A DNA stretch of 64,000 bases from assembly GCF_900106975.1 (NCBI RefSeq), contig NZ_FNNU01000006.1, positions 186,001-250,000 on the forward strand, read 5' to 3'. A program made the translations under genes and the position numbers. Positions 52,260 through 61,772 of the stretch are shown here, piece after piece (position 1 is the stretch's first letter; each line of letters opens with the position of its first letter). The stretch is from Pseudomonas kuykendallii. GTDB taxonomy: Bacteria; Pseudomonadota; Gammaproteobacteria; Pseudomonadales; Pseudomonadaceae. The notes beneath the pieces were generated by a model that worked only from the letters and a program-made list of their open reading frames with translations, was not told the DNA's origin and made no database searches.

Positions 52260-53099
52260 ATGAGCAACACCGGCTGGATCAACGCCCTTGCCGACCTGCA
52301 GCAGCAGGGCGAGCCGTGCGTGCTGGTGACCATCATCGAGGAGCGTGGCTCGACGCCGCGCAACGCCGGCTCGAAGATGGTCGTCACCCGCGAGCGAACC
52401 TTCGAGACCATCGGCGGCGGGCATCTGGAATTCAAGGCCATGGAAATGGCCCGCGAGATGCTCGCGGCGCGCAGCCAGGACACCCGCCTGGAGCGCTTTT
52501 CCCTCGGCGCCAGCCTCGGCCAGTGCTGCGGCGGCGCCACCGTGCTGCTGTTCGAGCCGATGGGCCAACCCCAGGCGCAGATCGCCGTGTTCGGCGCCGG
52601 CCACGTCGGTCGCGCGCTGGTCCCGCTGCTCGCCGGGCTGCCGTGCAAGGTGCGCTGGATCGACTCGCGCGAGGCCGAGTTTCCGCCCGCGATTCCCGAC
52701 GGCGTTGTCCGGGTGCTCGACGACGACGTGGTCGACCAGGTCGCGGCGATGCCCGCCGGCAGCTACTTCATCGTCATGACCCATGACCACCAACTCGACC
52801 TTGAGCTAACTGCGGCCATCCTCAAACGCGGTGATTTTGCCTACTTCGGCTTGATTGGCTCGAAGACCAAGCGCGTCAGGTTCGAGCATCGCCTGCGCGA
52901 GCGCGGCCTGAGCAGCGACCTGCTGCAACGCATGCGCTGCCCGATGGGCATCGCCGAGGTGAAAGGCAAACTGCCGGTGGAGATCGCCATTTCCATCGCC
53001 GGCGAAGTGATCGCTACCTACAACGCAGGTTTTGGCCAGAGTGTGAAAAAAGGCGAGTCCGGCGTGGCGAAGCTACTGCCTGCCTCACGCCGCTTCTGA
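52260..53099 (+). CDS. xdhC: Xanthine dehydrogenase accessory protein XdhC
   Basis: 279 residues. Binds molybdenum cofactor and aids its sulfuration and insertion into XdhB. N-terminal XdhC domain with VTIIEERGSTPRNAGSKMVV and the CCGG motif (LGQCCGGATVLL, near residue 90), then a Rossmann-like domain (IAVFGAGHVGRALVPLLAGL) and YFGLIGSKTKRVRF. The gene follows xdhB as usual in Pseudomonas. Confidence 0.95.
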   Translation: MSNTGWINALADLQQQGEPCVLVTIIEERGSTPRNAGSKMVVTRERTFETIGGGHLEFKAMEMAREMLAARSQDTRLERFSLGASLGQCCGGATVLLFEPMGQPQAQIAVFGAGHVGRALVPLLAGLPCKVRWIDSREAEFPPAIPDGVVRVLDDDVVDQVAAMPAGSYFIVMTHDHQLDLELTAAILKRGDFAYFGLIGSKTKRVRFEHRLRERGLSSDLLQRMRCPMGIAEVKGKLPVEIAISIAGEVIATYNAGFGQSVKKGESGVAKLLPASRRF

Positions 53100-53111
53100 G
53101 TCAATGCCCGT

Positions 53112-53173
53112 GTAGGGTGCGCCGCGCGCACCACTGCCCCACCCCATTTTTCGGTGCGCACAGCGCACCCTAC
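53112..53173. repeat. REP-like inverted repeat between xdhC and guaD
   Basis: Two 21-base arms (53112-53132 and 53153-53173), 19 of 21 complementary, 20 bases apart, core GTAGGGTGCGC...GCGCACC. A related single arm is at 24630-24650. It ends 17 bases before the guaD start. Confidence 0.8.
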
Positions 53174-53190
53174 GCATGAGACCTCGCATC

Positions 53191-54495
53191 ATGAGCCACA
53201 CCACCCAGGCCTACCGCGCCGCCATCCTCCACAGCCTGGCCGATCCCTCGAAGGTCGGCGTCGAGCAGTCATACGAGTATTTCGAGGACGGCCTGCTGGT
53301 CGTCGAGGAAGGCCAGGTGCTCGCGTGCGGCCCGGCCGAAGAATTACTGGTGCGCTTCAGCGGCGTCACGGTAACTGAGTACCCGGACGCGCTGATCACG
53401 CCGGGCTTCATCGACACCCACATCCACTTCCCGCAGGTCGGCGTGATCGGCTCCTACGGCACGCAGTTGCTGGAGTGGCTGAATACCTACACCTTTCCCG
53501 CCGAAGGCCGTTTCGCCGATGCCGAGGTGGCCGCCGAGAATGCCGAGGTGTTCCTCGGTGAGCTGCTGCGCAACGGCACCACCACCGCGCTGGTGTTCGG
53601 CAGCGTTCACAAGCAGTCGGTGGACGCCTTCTTCGAGGCCGCCCTGGCGCGCAACCTGCGGATGATCGCCGGCAAGGTGCTGATGGACCGCAACGCGCCG
53701 GACTTCCTGCAGGACACCCCGGAATCCGGCTACGCCGACAGCAAGGCGCTGATCGAGCGCTGGCACGGCAAGGGCCGCCTGAGCTACGCGGTGACGCCGC
53801 GCTTCGCGCCCACCAGCAGCTCCGAGCAACTGGCGCTGGCCGGCAAGCTGTTCGGCGAGTACCCGGGCCTGTACATGCACACCCACCTCTCCGAGAACCT
53901 CAAGGAGATCGACTGGGTGAAGGCGCTGTTCCCCGAGCGCAAGAACTACCTGGACGTCTACGACCACCACGGGCTGATCGGCCCGCGCGCGGTGTTCGCC
54001 CACGGCGTGCACCTGTGCGACGACGAGTGCGCACGGCTCGGCGAAACCGGCTCGGCGGTGGCCTTCTGCCCGACCTCCAACCTGTTCATCGGCAGCGGCC
54101 TGTTCGACCTGCCGAGGGTGGAAGGCCATGGCGTGCGCGTCGGCCTCGGCACCGATGTCGGCGGCGGCACCAGCTTCTCCCAGCTGACCACCCTGAGCGA
54201 GGCGTACAAGGTGCTGCAGTTGCGCGGCGAATCGCTGAACCCGTTCAAGTCGCTGTACCTGGCAACTCTCGGGGGCGCCCGCTCGCTGTACCTCGACGAC
54301 AAGATCGGCAACTTCGCGGCCGGCAAGGAGGCCGACTTCGTGGTGCTCGACTACAAGGCCACGCCGCTGCTGGAGTTCCGCCTGAAGCAGGCGAAGACCT
54401 TCGCCGAGAAACTCTTCGCGCTGATCACCCTGGGCGACGACCGCGCGGTGAAGGAAACCTTCGCCGCCGGCCGCTCGCTGCACCGTCGCGACTAA
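53191..54495 (+). CDS. guaD: Guanine deaminase
   Basis: Zinc amidohydrolase converting guanine to xanthine, the substrate for XdhAB. 434 residues from the ATG at 53191 (MSHTTQAYRAAILHSLADP); an ATG 15 bases earlier would add five residues. Metal ligands: HIHFPQ near residue 75, the His in HTHLSE, and the catalytic region GTDVGGGTSFSQL; RNGTTTALVFGSVHK is typical of the guanine-deaminase subgroup. It is the last xdh-type gene before a metal-uptake cassette. Confidence 0.94.
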   Translation: MSHTTQAYRAAILHSLADPSKVGVEQSYEYFEDGLLVVEEGQVLACGPAEELLVRFSGVTVTEYPDALITPGFIDTHIHFPQVGVIGSYGTQLLEWLNTYTFPAEGRFADAEVAAENAEVFLGELLRNGTTTALVFGSVHKQSVDAFFEAALARNLRMIAGKVLMDRNAPDFLQDTPESGYADSKALIERWHGKGRLSYAVTPRFAPTSSSEQLALAGKLFGEYPGLYMHTHLSENLKEIDWVKALFPERKNYLDVYDHHGLIGPRAVFAHGVHLCDDECARLGETGSAVAFCPTSNLFIGSGLFDLPRVEGHGVRVGLGTDVGGGTSFSQLTTLSEAYKVLQLRGESLNPFKSLYLATLGGARSLYLDDKIGNFAAGKEADFVVLDYKATPLLEFRLKQAKTFAEKLFALITLGDDRAVKETFAAGRSLHRRD

Positions 54496-54554
54496 GGCGA
54501 CCGCCGCACGTCGGGTGTTTGCCCGGCGGCGCGACGCTGTTAGAGTCGCGGCCC

Positions 54555-54932
54555 ATGAAGATCGCCCGCCAAGACCGCTCACTGATTGCCTGGATGCTGC
54601 TCGCCTGCGTCCTGCTCAATCTGTTCGCCTGCGGCCTGCATCACGGGCAGATGAGCGCGCTCAGCCTCAGCGGCCTGGAAGGCGGCTTCTGCTCGGCGGA
54701 GAGCGCCGACCACGGCAGCCATGCGCCCTCCTCCGACGGCAAGTCCACACTTCCGTCGATGAACGCCTGCCCGCTGTGCTCCTCGGCTTCCGTTGCCGTG
54801 GCGATCAACAGCAACGGCTGGCTCGTGCAGGCGCTCGCCGCGCCGGGCATCGCCCCGCTGCTGGCGCTGACCTTCGCCCAACCGCCACCGCGCTACCTCT
54901 GGCCTTCGATAAACCCCCGCGCTTCGCCCTGA
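54555..54932 (+). CDS. DUF2946 family protein
   Basis: 125 residues from the ATG at 54555: basic N-terminus, a membrane helix or signal anchor (SLIAWMLLACVLLNLFACGL, about residues 9-28), then HHGQMSAL, several His and Cys residues and a C-terminal CPLCSSASVAVAI segment ending PPPRYLWPSINPRASP. DUF2946 genes often lie beside TonB-dependent copper or other metal receptors, which suggests metal handling; no function is proven. It is followed by such a receptor and lies between two purine genes. Confidence 0.85.
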   Translation: MKIARQDRSLIAWMLLACVLLNLFACGLHHGQMSALSLSGLEGGFCSAESADHGSHAPSSDGKSTLPSMNACPLCSSASVAVAINSNGWLVQALAAPGIAPLLALTFAQPPPRYLWPSINPRASP

Positions 54933-55029
54933 CGCTTCCATCGTCCTGAACACTCCACGCCCTTCCCGGCAGGCGCCTGCGCGCACGGTCCACGGGAGAG
55001 CGACCGTCCTCGCATGGAAGTCATCCACG

Positions 55030-57177
55030 ATGAAAGATTTCAGCCTCCCGCTGGCGCTGCTCGCCGGCTTCTGCACCCCCGCGTTTGCCGACCATCCGCC
55101 CCTCACCCTGCCCGGCGCCAGCGTCAGCGCCGAGCAGGAAGAGAACACCGGCCTGCAACTCGACGACACGGCGGACACCGGCTCGCGCCTGGGCCTGACC
55201 CTGCGCGAGAACCCGGCCTCGGTCAGCGTTGCCGATCGCGCACGCATCGAACGCCTCGGCGCGCGCGATTTCCAGGAGGTCGCCAACGCGCTGCCCGGCG
55301 TGAACGCCTCGGCGCCGCCCGGCTGGGGCGGCTACGTCGCCTACCGCGGCTTCAACGGTGCACAGGTCAACCAGCTGTTCAACGGCATCAGCCTGCAATA
55401 CGGCTCGGCCAATCGCCCGGTGAACGCCTGGATCTACGACCGCGTCGAGCTGATCGGCGGGCCTTCCTCGTTCGCCCACGGCAGCGGCTCGGTGGGTGGC
55501 ACGCTGAACTACGTGACCAAGCTGGCGAGCCGCGAGGAAAGCGCCGGCGAGGCGCGCATCAGCTACGCCCGCTTCGACACCCAGCAGACCGCCATCGGCT
55601 ACAACCAGGCGCTCAACAAAGGCCCCGGCCCGCGCCATTACGCACGGGTGGATTTCAGCCGCGACGCCAGCAACGGCTACATCGACCGCCAGGAGCGCGT
55701 CGCGGACAACCTGGCGTTCTCGCTGCTCAGCGACCTCACGCCCGATCTCTCGCACACCCTGGCCATCGAATATCTGGAAGAGCAGGAGGACAGCCCGTAC
55801 TGGGGCACGCCGACGCTCAACCCGAAAGCCGGCGAACTGAAGATCGACCGGCACGAACGCTTCGCCAACTACAACGTCGAGGACGGCCGCTACGAGCAGC
55901 GCACCCGCTGGCTGCGCTCGATCACCGACTACCGCCTCGACGAGCAGACCTCGCTGCGCAACACCTTCTACCACTACGAAGGCCAGCGCGATTACCGCAA
56001 CCTCGAGGTGTATGCCTACAACGCCGACAACTCGGCGATCAACCGCTCCGGCGGCTACCGGCAGCGCCACGACCAGGAGCTCAACGGCAACCGCTTCGAG
56101 CTGCTGCGCCAGGCGCATCTGTTCGGTCTCGCCAGCGACTGGGCGCTGGGGGCGGACTACAGCGTCAACCAGCAATCGGTGTATCCGCACTCGGGCGGCG
56201 CCTTCGACAGCGTCGCACCGGGCGACTTCGACCCCGGCCATTTCGATGACGTCCCCGGCATGAGCGCAGCCGCGCGCAAATCCCGCAGCAACGAGATCGA
56301 GACCCGTTCGGCCTTCGTCGAGAACCGCCAGGAACTCGGCGAACGCCTGTCGCTGGTCACCGCGCTGCGTTACGACCACATCGACTTCAGCGTGACCGAC
56401 CACCTCAATGCCGTGCAGGTGGATCGCCGCTGGGACGCCATCACCGGACGCGCCGGACTGGTCTTCGACCTCAGCGACAACGCCAGTTTCTACGTGCAAT
56501 ACAGCACCTCGGCCGAGCCGCCGGGCGGCACGCTGACCGGCGCCAGCGCCACCCAGGTGCGCGACTTCGATCTCAGCACCGGGCGCCAGGTCGAGGTCGG
56601 CAGCAAGCTGGACTTCCTCGACGGTCGTGCCTCCGCCACGGTCGCCGCCTACCGCATCGTGCGCAAGGATTTCCCGGTCACCGACCCGAACAACGCCAAC
56701 GCGACCATTCAGGCCGGCCAGCAGACCTCCGACGGCGTCGAGCTGGCGGGCTCATTCAAGGTCACCGAGCGCCTGCTGGCAGAGGCGAACTTCGCCTGGG
56801 TCGATGCGCGCTACGACGACTTCAACGAGGTCGCCGGCGGCGTTCCGGTGTCGCGCAAGGGCAAGACGCCGGTGAACATCCCCGAGCGCGTCGGCAACCT
56901 CTGGCTGACCTACGACTTCGGCCCGAGCTGGCAGGGCGGCGTCGACGCACGCTACGTGGCCTCGGTCTACGCGAACAACGCCAACACCATGTGGGTGCCC
57001 TCCTACACGCTGTTCGGCGCCTTCGTGAAGTACCGCGTGGACGAGCGCACCGACCTCACCGCGCGACTGCGCAACCTCACCGACGAGGTCTACGCGCGCT
57101 TCATCCACCAGAGCAACAGCCAGTACTACGTGGGCGAACCACGCAGCCTGGAGCTGTCGCTGAACACGCGCTTCTGA
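55030..57177 (+). CDS. TonB-dependent outer-membrane receptor
   Basis: 715 residues: signal peptide (MKDFSLPLALLAGFCTPAFA, cleavage before DHPPL), plug domain with LRENPASVSVADRARIERLGARDFQEVANALPGVN and VELIGGPSSFAHGSGSVGGTLNYVTK, then a 22-strand barrel ending in the aromatic LELSLNTRF. The ligand is not readable. Cargo could be a siderophore or a copper complex, since DUF2946 precedes it and a PepSY membrane protein follows within 8 bases. No ECF sigma or signalling domain is present. Confidence 0.92.
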   Translation: MKDFSLPLALLAGFCTPAFADHPPLTLPGASVSAEQEENTGLQLDDTADTGSRLGLTLRENPASVSVADRARIERLGARDFQEVANALPGVNASAPPGWGGYVAYRGFNGAQVNQLFNGISLQYGSANRPVNAWIYDRVELIGGPSSFAHGSGSVGGTLNYVTKLASREESAGEARISYARFDTQQTAIGYNQALNKGPGPRHYARVDFSRDASNGYIDRQERVADNLAFSLLSDLTPDLSHTLAIEYLEEQEDSPYWGTPTLNPKAGELKIDRHERFANYNVEDGRYEQRTRWLRSITDYRLDEQTSLRNTFYHYEGQRDYRNLEVYAYNADNSAINRSGGYRQRHDQELNGNRFELLRQAHLFGLASDWALGADYSVNQQSVYPHSGGAFDSVAPGDFDPGHFDDVPGMSAAARKSRSNEIETRSAFVENRQELGERLSLVTALRYDHIDFSVTDHLNAVQVDRRWDAITGRAGLVFDLSDNASFYVQYSTSAEPPGGTLTGASATQVRDFDLSTGRQVEVGSKLDFLDGRASATVAAYRIVRKDFPVTDPNNANATIQAGQQTSDGVELAGSFKVTERLLAEANFAWVDARYDDFNEVAGGVPVSRKGKTPVNIPERVGNLWLTYDFGPSWQGGVDARYVASVYANNANTMWVPSYTLFGAFVKYRVDERTDLTARLRNLTDEVYARFIHQSNSQYYVGEPRSLELSLNTRF

Positions 57178-57185
57178 GGCCGCCG

Positions 57186-58649
57186 ATGAAGCGCTACTTC
57201 TATCTGTGGCACCGCTGGCTGGGTATCGGCCTGTGTCTGCTGATGGCGCTGTGGTTCGTCTCCGGCATGGTGATGCTCTACGTCGGCTACCCGAAGCTGA
57301 CGCCCGCCGAACACCTGACGCACCTGCCGGAGCTGCCCGCGCGCGACTGCTGCATCGACCTGGCGCAGGTGTTCGCCGCCAGCGGCCGCGACGACGCTCC
57401 GCAAAGCCTGCGCCTGAGCAGCGCCGAGGGGCGCCCGCGCTACCTGCTCGGCTATGCCGACGGCAGCGGCGTGACGCTGGACGCCCTCGACGGCAGGCGT
57501 ATCGAGGCGGTCGACGAAGCCGGCGCGCTGGCCAGCGCGCGGCAGTTCGATCCCCGCGCCACGGCGCATTACCTCGGCCTGGTCGACGAGGACGCCTGGA
57601 CCCACAGCCGCGCGCTGGACGGCGATCGTCCGCTGCACCGGGTGCAACTGGACGATGCCGAGGGTCGCCAGCTGTACATCTCCAGCCACAGCGGCGCGGT
57701 GGTGCGCGATGCCACCCGCACCGAACGCGCCTGGAACTGGATCGGTGCCTGGCTGCACTGGCTGTATCCGCTGCGCGGGCCCTGGTGGTCGAACCTGGTG
57801 ATCTACTCGGCGCTCGCCGCCACCGCGATGGCGTTGCTCGGTCAGGTAGTCGGCGTGCTGCGCTGGCGTTTCTCGCGCCCTTATCGCAGCGGCTCGCGCT
57901 CGCCCTATCGCGGCGGCTTCGCGCGCTGGCACCACGTCGGCGGGTTGCTGTTCGGCGGCGTGGTGATCGCCTGGATCTTCAGCGGGCTGACGTCGATGCG
58001 CCCCTGGCACCTGCTGGATAGCCAATCCACGCTGACGGCGTCGGCCTACCAGGGCGGCGCCCTGCGTGCCGAGTCATTCCCACTGCCGGTGCGCGAGGCA
58101 CTGGCGCGCTTTCGCCAGGCGGGCCTGCACCCGCGCGAACTGGAATGGCGAATGGTCGGCGGCGAAGGCGTCCTGCAGGCGCTGGAGGGCAACGGCAACA
58201 GCCGCGTGCTTGCGATGGACGACGCGAACGAGCCGCTGCGGCGCCTGCCGGAAAGCACCCTGCGCCGCGCCGTTCAGGCGATGGCGGCGGGCACGGCGTT
58301 CGAGGTCGAGGAGCTGACGGCCTACGACTTCTACTACTTCGCCCGTGCCGAGCAGAGCATGAACGGCGGCCTGCAACGACCCCTTCCAGTACTGCGCGCG
58401 CGCATCGACGATGCCGCCGGCACCTGGCTGCACATCGACCCACGCAGCGGCGCGCTGTTGGAGCAGTTGGACGAACGCCGTCGCCTGGCGCGCTGGCTGT
58501 TCAACCTCCTGCACAGCTGGGACTGGCAGCCGCTGTTGCAGCGCCCGCTGCTGCGCGACCTGCTGATGCTCGCCTTCAGCCTCGGCGGGCTGGTGGTCAG
58601 CGTGAGCGGCGTGGTGCTCGGTTGGCGACGGTTGCGACGCGCGCGTTGA
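57186..58649 (+). CDS. PepSY-associated transmembrane protein (putative ferric/metal reductase)
   Basis: 487 residues from the ATG at 57186. Layout: N-terminal membrane helix with HRWLGIGLCLLMALWFVSGMVMLYVGYP, a periplasmic PepSY-like part, middle helices (WSNLVIYSALAATAMALLGQVVGVLRW, GGLLFGGVVIAWIFSGLTSM), a second PepSY-like part and a C-terminal helix (LLMLAFSLGGLVVSVSGVVLGW). Proteins of this type beside TonB receptors reduce ferric siderophores at the inner membrane; the function here is inferred. It is co-transcribed with the receptor. Confidence 0.85.
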   Translation: MKRYFYLWHRWLGIGLCLLMALWFVSGMVMLYVGYPKLTPAEHLTHLPELPARDCCIDLAQVFAASGRDDAPQSLRLSSAEGRPRYLLGYADGSGVTLDALDGRRIEAVDEAGALASARQFDPRATAHYLGLVDEDAWTHSRALDGDRPLHRVQLDDAEGRQLYISSHSGAVVRDATRTERAWNWIGAWLHWLYPLRGPWWSNLVIYSALAATAMALLGQVVGVLRWRFSRPYRSGSRSPYRGGFARWHHVGGLLFGGVVIAWIFSGLTSMRPWHLLDSQSTLTASAYQGGALRAESFPLPVREALARFRQAGLHPRELEWRMVGGEGVLQALEGNGNSRVLAMDDANEPLRRLPESTLRRAVQAMAAGTAFEVEELTAYDFYYFARAEQSMNGGLQRPLPVLRARIDDAAGTWLHIDPRSGALLEQLDERRRLARWLFNLLHSWDWQPLLQRPLLRDLLMLAFSLGGLVVSVSGVVLGWRRLRRAR

Positions 58650-58668
58650 GTGTCGGCAACGACCGCGA

Positions 58669-59412
58669 CTACGCCTTCCTGGCGGACGGCAGCAGGTGCG
58701 AGAACACCGCCTGCAGGTCATCCGAGGGCGCGCCTTCCTCGAAGTCGAGCTTGTCGTCGACACTGTCCATGTGCCGCATCATCAGCCCCACGGCGGTGTC
58801 GACGTCACGCGCCTCGAGGGCGTCGATCAGGCGCAGGTGCTCCTCGTCCGAGCAATGCGCCTGGTTGCGCTTTTCGTAGAGCGCGATGATCAGCGAGCTT
58901 TGCGAGATCAGGCTGCGCAGGAAGCCGATCAGCGGAACGTTGCCGGCCACTTCGGCGAGCTTGAGGTGGAATTCGCCGGACAGGCGAATGCCGGTGCCGC
59001 GATCACCGCGGGCAAAGCAGGCATGCTCCTCGGCCACGCACTGGCGCAGCTCGGCAATCTGCGCGGCGCTAGCGCGCTCGCAGGCCAGTTCGGTGATCGC
59101 CCGTTCGATCATCCGCCGCGCATGGAAGATCTGCCGCGCCTCGTCCGCCGTCGGGCTGGCCACCACGGCGCCGCGATTAGGCCGCAACAGCACCACGCCC
59201 TCATGCCCCAGCCGCGACAGCGCACGACGGATCACCGTGCGGCTGACCCCGAAGATGGCGCCGAGTGCCTCCTCGCTCAACTTGGTCGCCGGCGCCAGGC
59301 GCTGCTCGAGGATGGCGTCGAAGATGTGCGCATAAACCCGCTCGTCCTGGGTCCCGCTGCGGCGCTTGGCGCTGCGCACTGACTTGCTCCGGGGCTGCGA
59401 CTCTGGGCTCAT
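58669..59412 (-). CDS. GntR-family (FCD) transcriptional regulator
   Basis: 247 residues: winged-helix domain at about 22-95 (VYAHIFDAILEQRLAPATKLSEEALGAIFGVSRTVIRRALSRLGHEGVV) and an FCD ligand domain with metal-binding His candidates (FHLKLAEVAGN, HLRLIDALEARD, MMRHMDSVD). In P. aeruginosa a regulator of this type lies beside the purine catabolic genes, so it is the likely controller here, responding to a purine intermediate. The putative operator TTGTACACAGA is 78 bases upstream of the start. The effector is unknown. Confidence 0.92.
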   Translation of the reverse strand: MSPESQPRSKSVRSAKRRSGTQDERVYAHIFDAILEQRLAPATKLSEEALGAIFGVSRTVIRRALSRLGHEGVVLLRPNRGAVVASPTADEARQIFHARRMIERAITELACERASAAQIAELRQCVAEEHACFARGDRGTGIRLSGEFHLKLAEVAGNVPLIGFLRSLISQSSLIIALYEKRNQAHCSDEEHLRLIDALEARDVDTAVGLMMRHMDSVDDKLDFEEGAPSDDLQAVFSHLLPSARKA

Positions 59413-59489
59413 GCTGGTATCCGCGAACTGCCCGGCCGTGGGCCCGCGATGGCGGCCGACTCGCTCGAAGCAGGGAAAAGGGGCTCACA

Positions 59490-59500
59490 TTGTACACAGA
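59490..59500 (-). promoter_or_regulatory. Candidate GntR operator upstream of the GntR gene
   Basis: TTGTACACAGA; differs at one base from the site before puuE (TTGTATACAGA on the minus strand). Position suggests autoregulation; the match is my comparison of two sites, not a known consensus. Confidence 0.45.
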
Positions 59501-59666
59501 CGATGCGAGAAATCGTTTACGGCAACGCCTGGGCAGTGCGTCGCGAGCGTGCAGGTCACGCGGGTAATCAACCGCGCCGCCCCGTTTCGGGTCACCAGAC
59601 AAGCGACCTGCCCATCCGGCATTCATGAACGCCTGAACGCGGCTCCATCCACGGTGCATGACGACA

Positions 59667-60020
59667 CTAGCTGCCGCGGTAGGTCGAATAGCTGTAAGGC
59701 GAGATCAGCAGCGGAACGTGGTAATGCTCCTGGGCGGCATCGATGCCAAAGCGCAGCACCACCACGTCGAGGAACGCCGGTTCGGCGAGGGCGATGCCGC
59801 AGGCGCGGTAATAGTCGCCGGCGTGGAAGTGCAGCTGGTAAACGCCCGAACGGTAATCCTGGCCTTCGAGCAGCGGCGCGTCGCAGCGCCCGTCTTCATT
59901 GCTGCGCGTGCGGGCGAGCAGGCGCAACTCGGCGCCTTCAACGCGATACAGCTCGATCAGGATGTCGCGGCCCGGCCGGCCCTGCGAGGCATCCAGTACG
60001 TGGGTAGTCAGTCGTCCCAT
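59667..60020 (-). CDS. uraH: 5-hydroxyisourate hydrolase
   Basis: Transthyretin-like enzyme hydrolysing 5-hydroxyisourate to OHCU, the second step of urate breakdown. 117 residues from the ATG at 60020: MGRLTTHVLDASQGRPGRDI, a central LLEGQDYRSGVYQLHFHAGDYYRA, and the C-terminal YRGS signature of this family. No signal peptide, so cytoplasmic. It is divergent from the puuE operon; their promoters share the 299 bases between. Confidence 0.95.
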   Translation of the reverse strand: MGRLTTHVLDASQGRPGRDILIELYRVEGAELRLLARTRSNEDGRCDAPLLEGQDYRSGVYQLHFHAGDYYRACGIALAEPAFLDVVVLRFGIDAAQEHYHVPLLISPYSYSTYRGS

Positions 60021-60267
60021 TGCGATCGCGGCCGCGCCGCGCCTCCTCGGATGTAAGCCCGTGATACGGGCGGATTGAACGGATTGTTGCACAGCGCCGC
60101 ACGCGTCACGGACGCAAAACCCCGCTCGGACGAATCGGCCGAAAATCACGTGCGCTGCGGCCTTCATGGAAAACTCCTGACCAGGTAGGCAAGTTTTTTG
60201 CTACGGTTTTCGGTCATGGACGCCGCCGGTTTCGACGCACGATAACTGTTCGCAAAGCATAATCAAA

Positions 60268-60278
60268 TCTGTATACAA
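60268..60278 (+). promoter_or_regulatory. Candidate GntR operator upstream of puuE
   Basis: TCTGTATACAA (reverse complement TTGTATACAGA) lies 42 bases before the puuE start, just downstream of a -10-like CATAAT at 60258-60263. It matches the site upstream of the GntR regulator at 10 of 11 positions. Confidence 0.45.
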
Positions 60279-60319
60279 TTTCTCCACGCATGTACCTCCA
60301 GGATCCAAGGACAGCTGCC

Positions 60320-61246
60320 GTGAGTGCCGAATACCCCCGCGACCTGATCGGTTACGCCGATCGCCCTCCTCATCCGCAGTGGCCCGGCGAGGCACGCATC
60401 GCGCTTTCCTTCGTGCTCAATTACGAGGAAGGCGGCGAACGCAACATCCTTCATGGCGACAAGGAATCCGAGGCGTTCCTCTCCGAGATGGTCGCTGCGC
60501 AGCCGCTGCAGGGCGTGCGTAACATGAGCATGGAGTCGCTCTATGAATACGGCAGCCGCGCCGGCGTCTGGCGACTGCTCAAGCTGTTCGACAAACACGC
60601 CATCCCGCTGACCATCTTCGCCGTGGCCATGGCCGCGCAGCGTCATCCGGATGTGATCCGCGCGATGGTCGCCGCCGGCCACGAAATCTGCAGCCACGGC
60701 CTGCGCTGGATCGACTACCAGTACATGGACGAAGCCCAGGAGCGCGAGCACCTGAACGAAGCCGTGCGCATTCTCAGCGAACTCACCGGCGAGCGCCCGC
60801 TCGGCTGGTACACCGGGCGCACCGGCCCTAACACCCGGCGCCTGGTGCGCGAGGAAGGCGGCTTCCTCTACGACTCGGACACCTACGACGACGACCTGCC
60901 CTACTGGGACCCGGAAAGCCCGGACAAGGCGCATCTGGTAATCCCCTACACCCTCGACACCAACGACATGCGCTTCACCCAGGTGCAGGGTTTCAACAAG
61001 GGCGACGACTTCTTCGAGTACCTGAAGGACGCCTTCGACGTGCTCTACGCCGAAGGCGAAGCCGGCGCCCCGAAGATGCTTTCCATCGGCATGCATTGCC
61101 GCCTGCTCGGCCGCCCGGCGCGGCTCGCGGCGCTGCAGCGATTCCTCGACTACGTGAAGGGCCACGACAAGGTCTGGTTCGCCCGCCGCGTCGACATCGC
61201 CCGCCACTGGCACGCCACCCACCCGTTCAAGGGAGGCCGTGCATGA
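60320..61246 (+). CDS. puuE: Allantoinase PuuE (polysaccharide-deacetylase-like)
   Basis: Hydrolyses allantoin to allantoate. 308 residues from the GTG at 60320 ([19 protein letters not shown]), which has AAGGA 8 bases upstream; an in-frame ATG at 60290 has no ribosome site and would add ten unusual residues. 308 residues is also the length I recall for Pseudomonas PuuE. NodB-homology features include [24 protein letters not shown] and the C-terminal [17 protein letters not shown]. Unlike E. coli AllB it is not an amidohydrolase. Its stop overlaps uraD. Confidence 0.94.
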   Translation: MSAEYPRDLIGYADRPPHPQWPGEARIALSFVLNYEEGGERNILHGDKESEAFLSEMVAAQPLQGVRNMSMESLYEYGSRAGVWRLLKLFDKHAIPLTIFAVAMAAQRHPDVIRAMVAAGHEICSHGLRWIDYQYMDEAQEREHLNEAVRILSELTGERPLGWYTGRTGPNTRRLVREEGGFLYDSDTYDDDLPYWDPESPDKAHLVIPYTLDTNDMRFTQVQGFNKGDDFFEYLKDAFDVLYAEGEAGAPKMLSIGMHCRLLGRPARLAALQRFLDYVKGHDKVWFARRVDIARHWHATHPFKGGRA

Positions 61247-61758
61247 GCCGTTTCCGCACCCTGACGCCGTCGACGCTGGATCGCGCAGCCTTCGTCGAGG
61301 CCTTCGCCGACATCTACGAGCACTCGCCCTGGGTCGCCGAACGCACCTTCGACCAGGGCGTCGAAGCCGGCTTCGACGAGGTCGAGGTGCTCCAGGCGCG
61401 GATGGCCGAGGTGCTGCTCGCGGCCAGTCATGCCGAACAGCTGGCCCTGATCAACGCCCACCCGGACCTGGCCGGCAAGGCCGCCGTGCGCGGCGAACTG
61501 ACCGCCGCCTCCACCTCGGAACAGTCCGGCGCCGGCATCCACGAATGCACCGCCGAGGAGTTCGCCCGCTTCACCGAACTCAACGCCGCCTACAAGGCGC
61601 GCTTCGGCTTCCCCTTCATCATGGCGGTGAAAGGCAGCAACCGGCACCAGATCCTCGCCGCCTTCGAGGAACGCATCCACCACTCGCCAGAGCAGGAATT
61701 CGCCCGCGCCCTGGCCGAAATAAACAAGATCGCGCTGTTCCGCCTGCAAGCGCTGTAA
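61243..61758 (+). CDS. uraD: OHCU decarboxylase
   Basis: 2-oxo-4-hydroxy-4-carboxy-5-ureidoimidazoline decarboxylase, giving S-allantoin. 171 residues, helical: [30 protein letters not shown] (His catalytic), [39 protein letters not shown]. The ATG overlaps the puuE stop (ATGA), so translation is coupled. Confidence 0.95.
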   Translation: MSRFRTLTPSTLDRAAFVEAFADIYEHSPWVAERTFDQGVEAGFDEVEVLQARMAEVLLAASHAEQLALINAHPDLAGKAAVRGELTAASTSEQSGAGIHECTAEEFARFTELNAAYKARFGFPFIMAVKGSNRHQILAAFEERIHHSPEQEFARALAEINKIALFRLQAL

Positions 61759-61772
61759 CCGACGAGAAGACC

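Noticed and set aside
53176-53190. Earlier ATG for guaD
   Set aside because: Would add five residues next to a REP-like repeat; the ATG at 53191 gives the conventional N-terminus. Not excluded outright.
60290-60319. ATG start for puuE
   Set aside because: No ribosome-binding site before it, whereas the GTG at 60320 has AAGGA at proper spacing and gives the usual 308-residue product.
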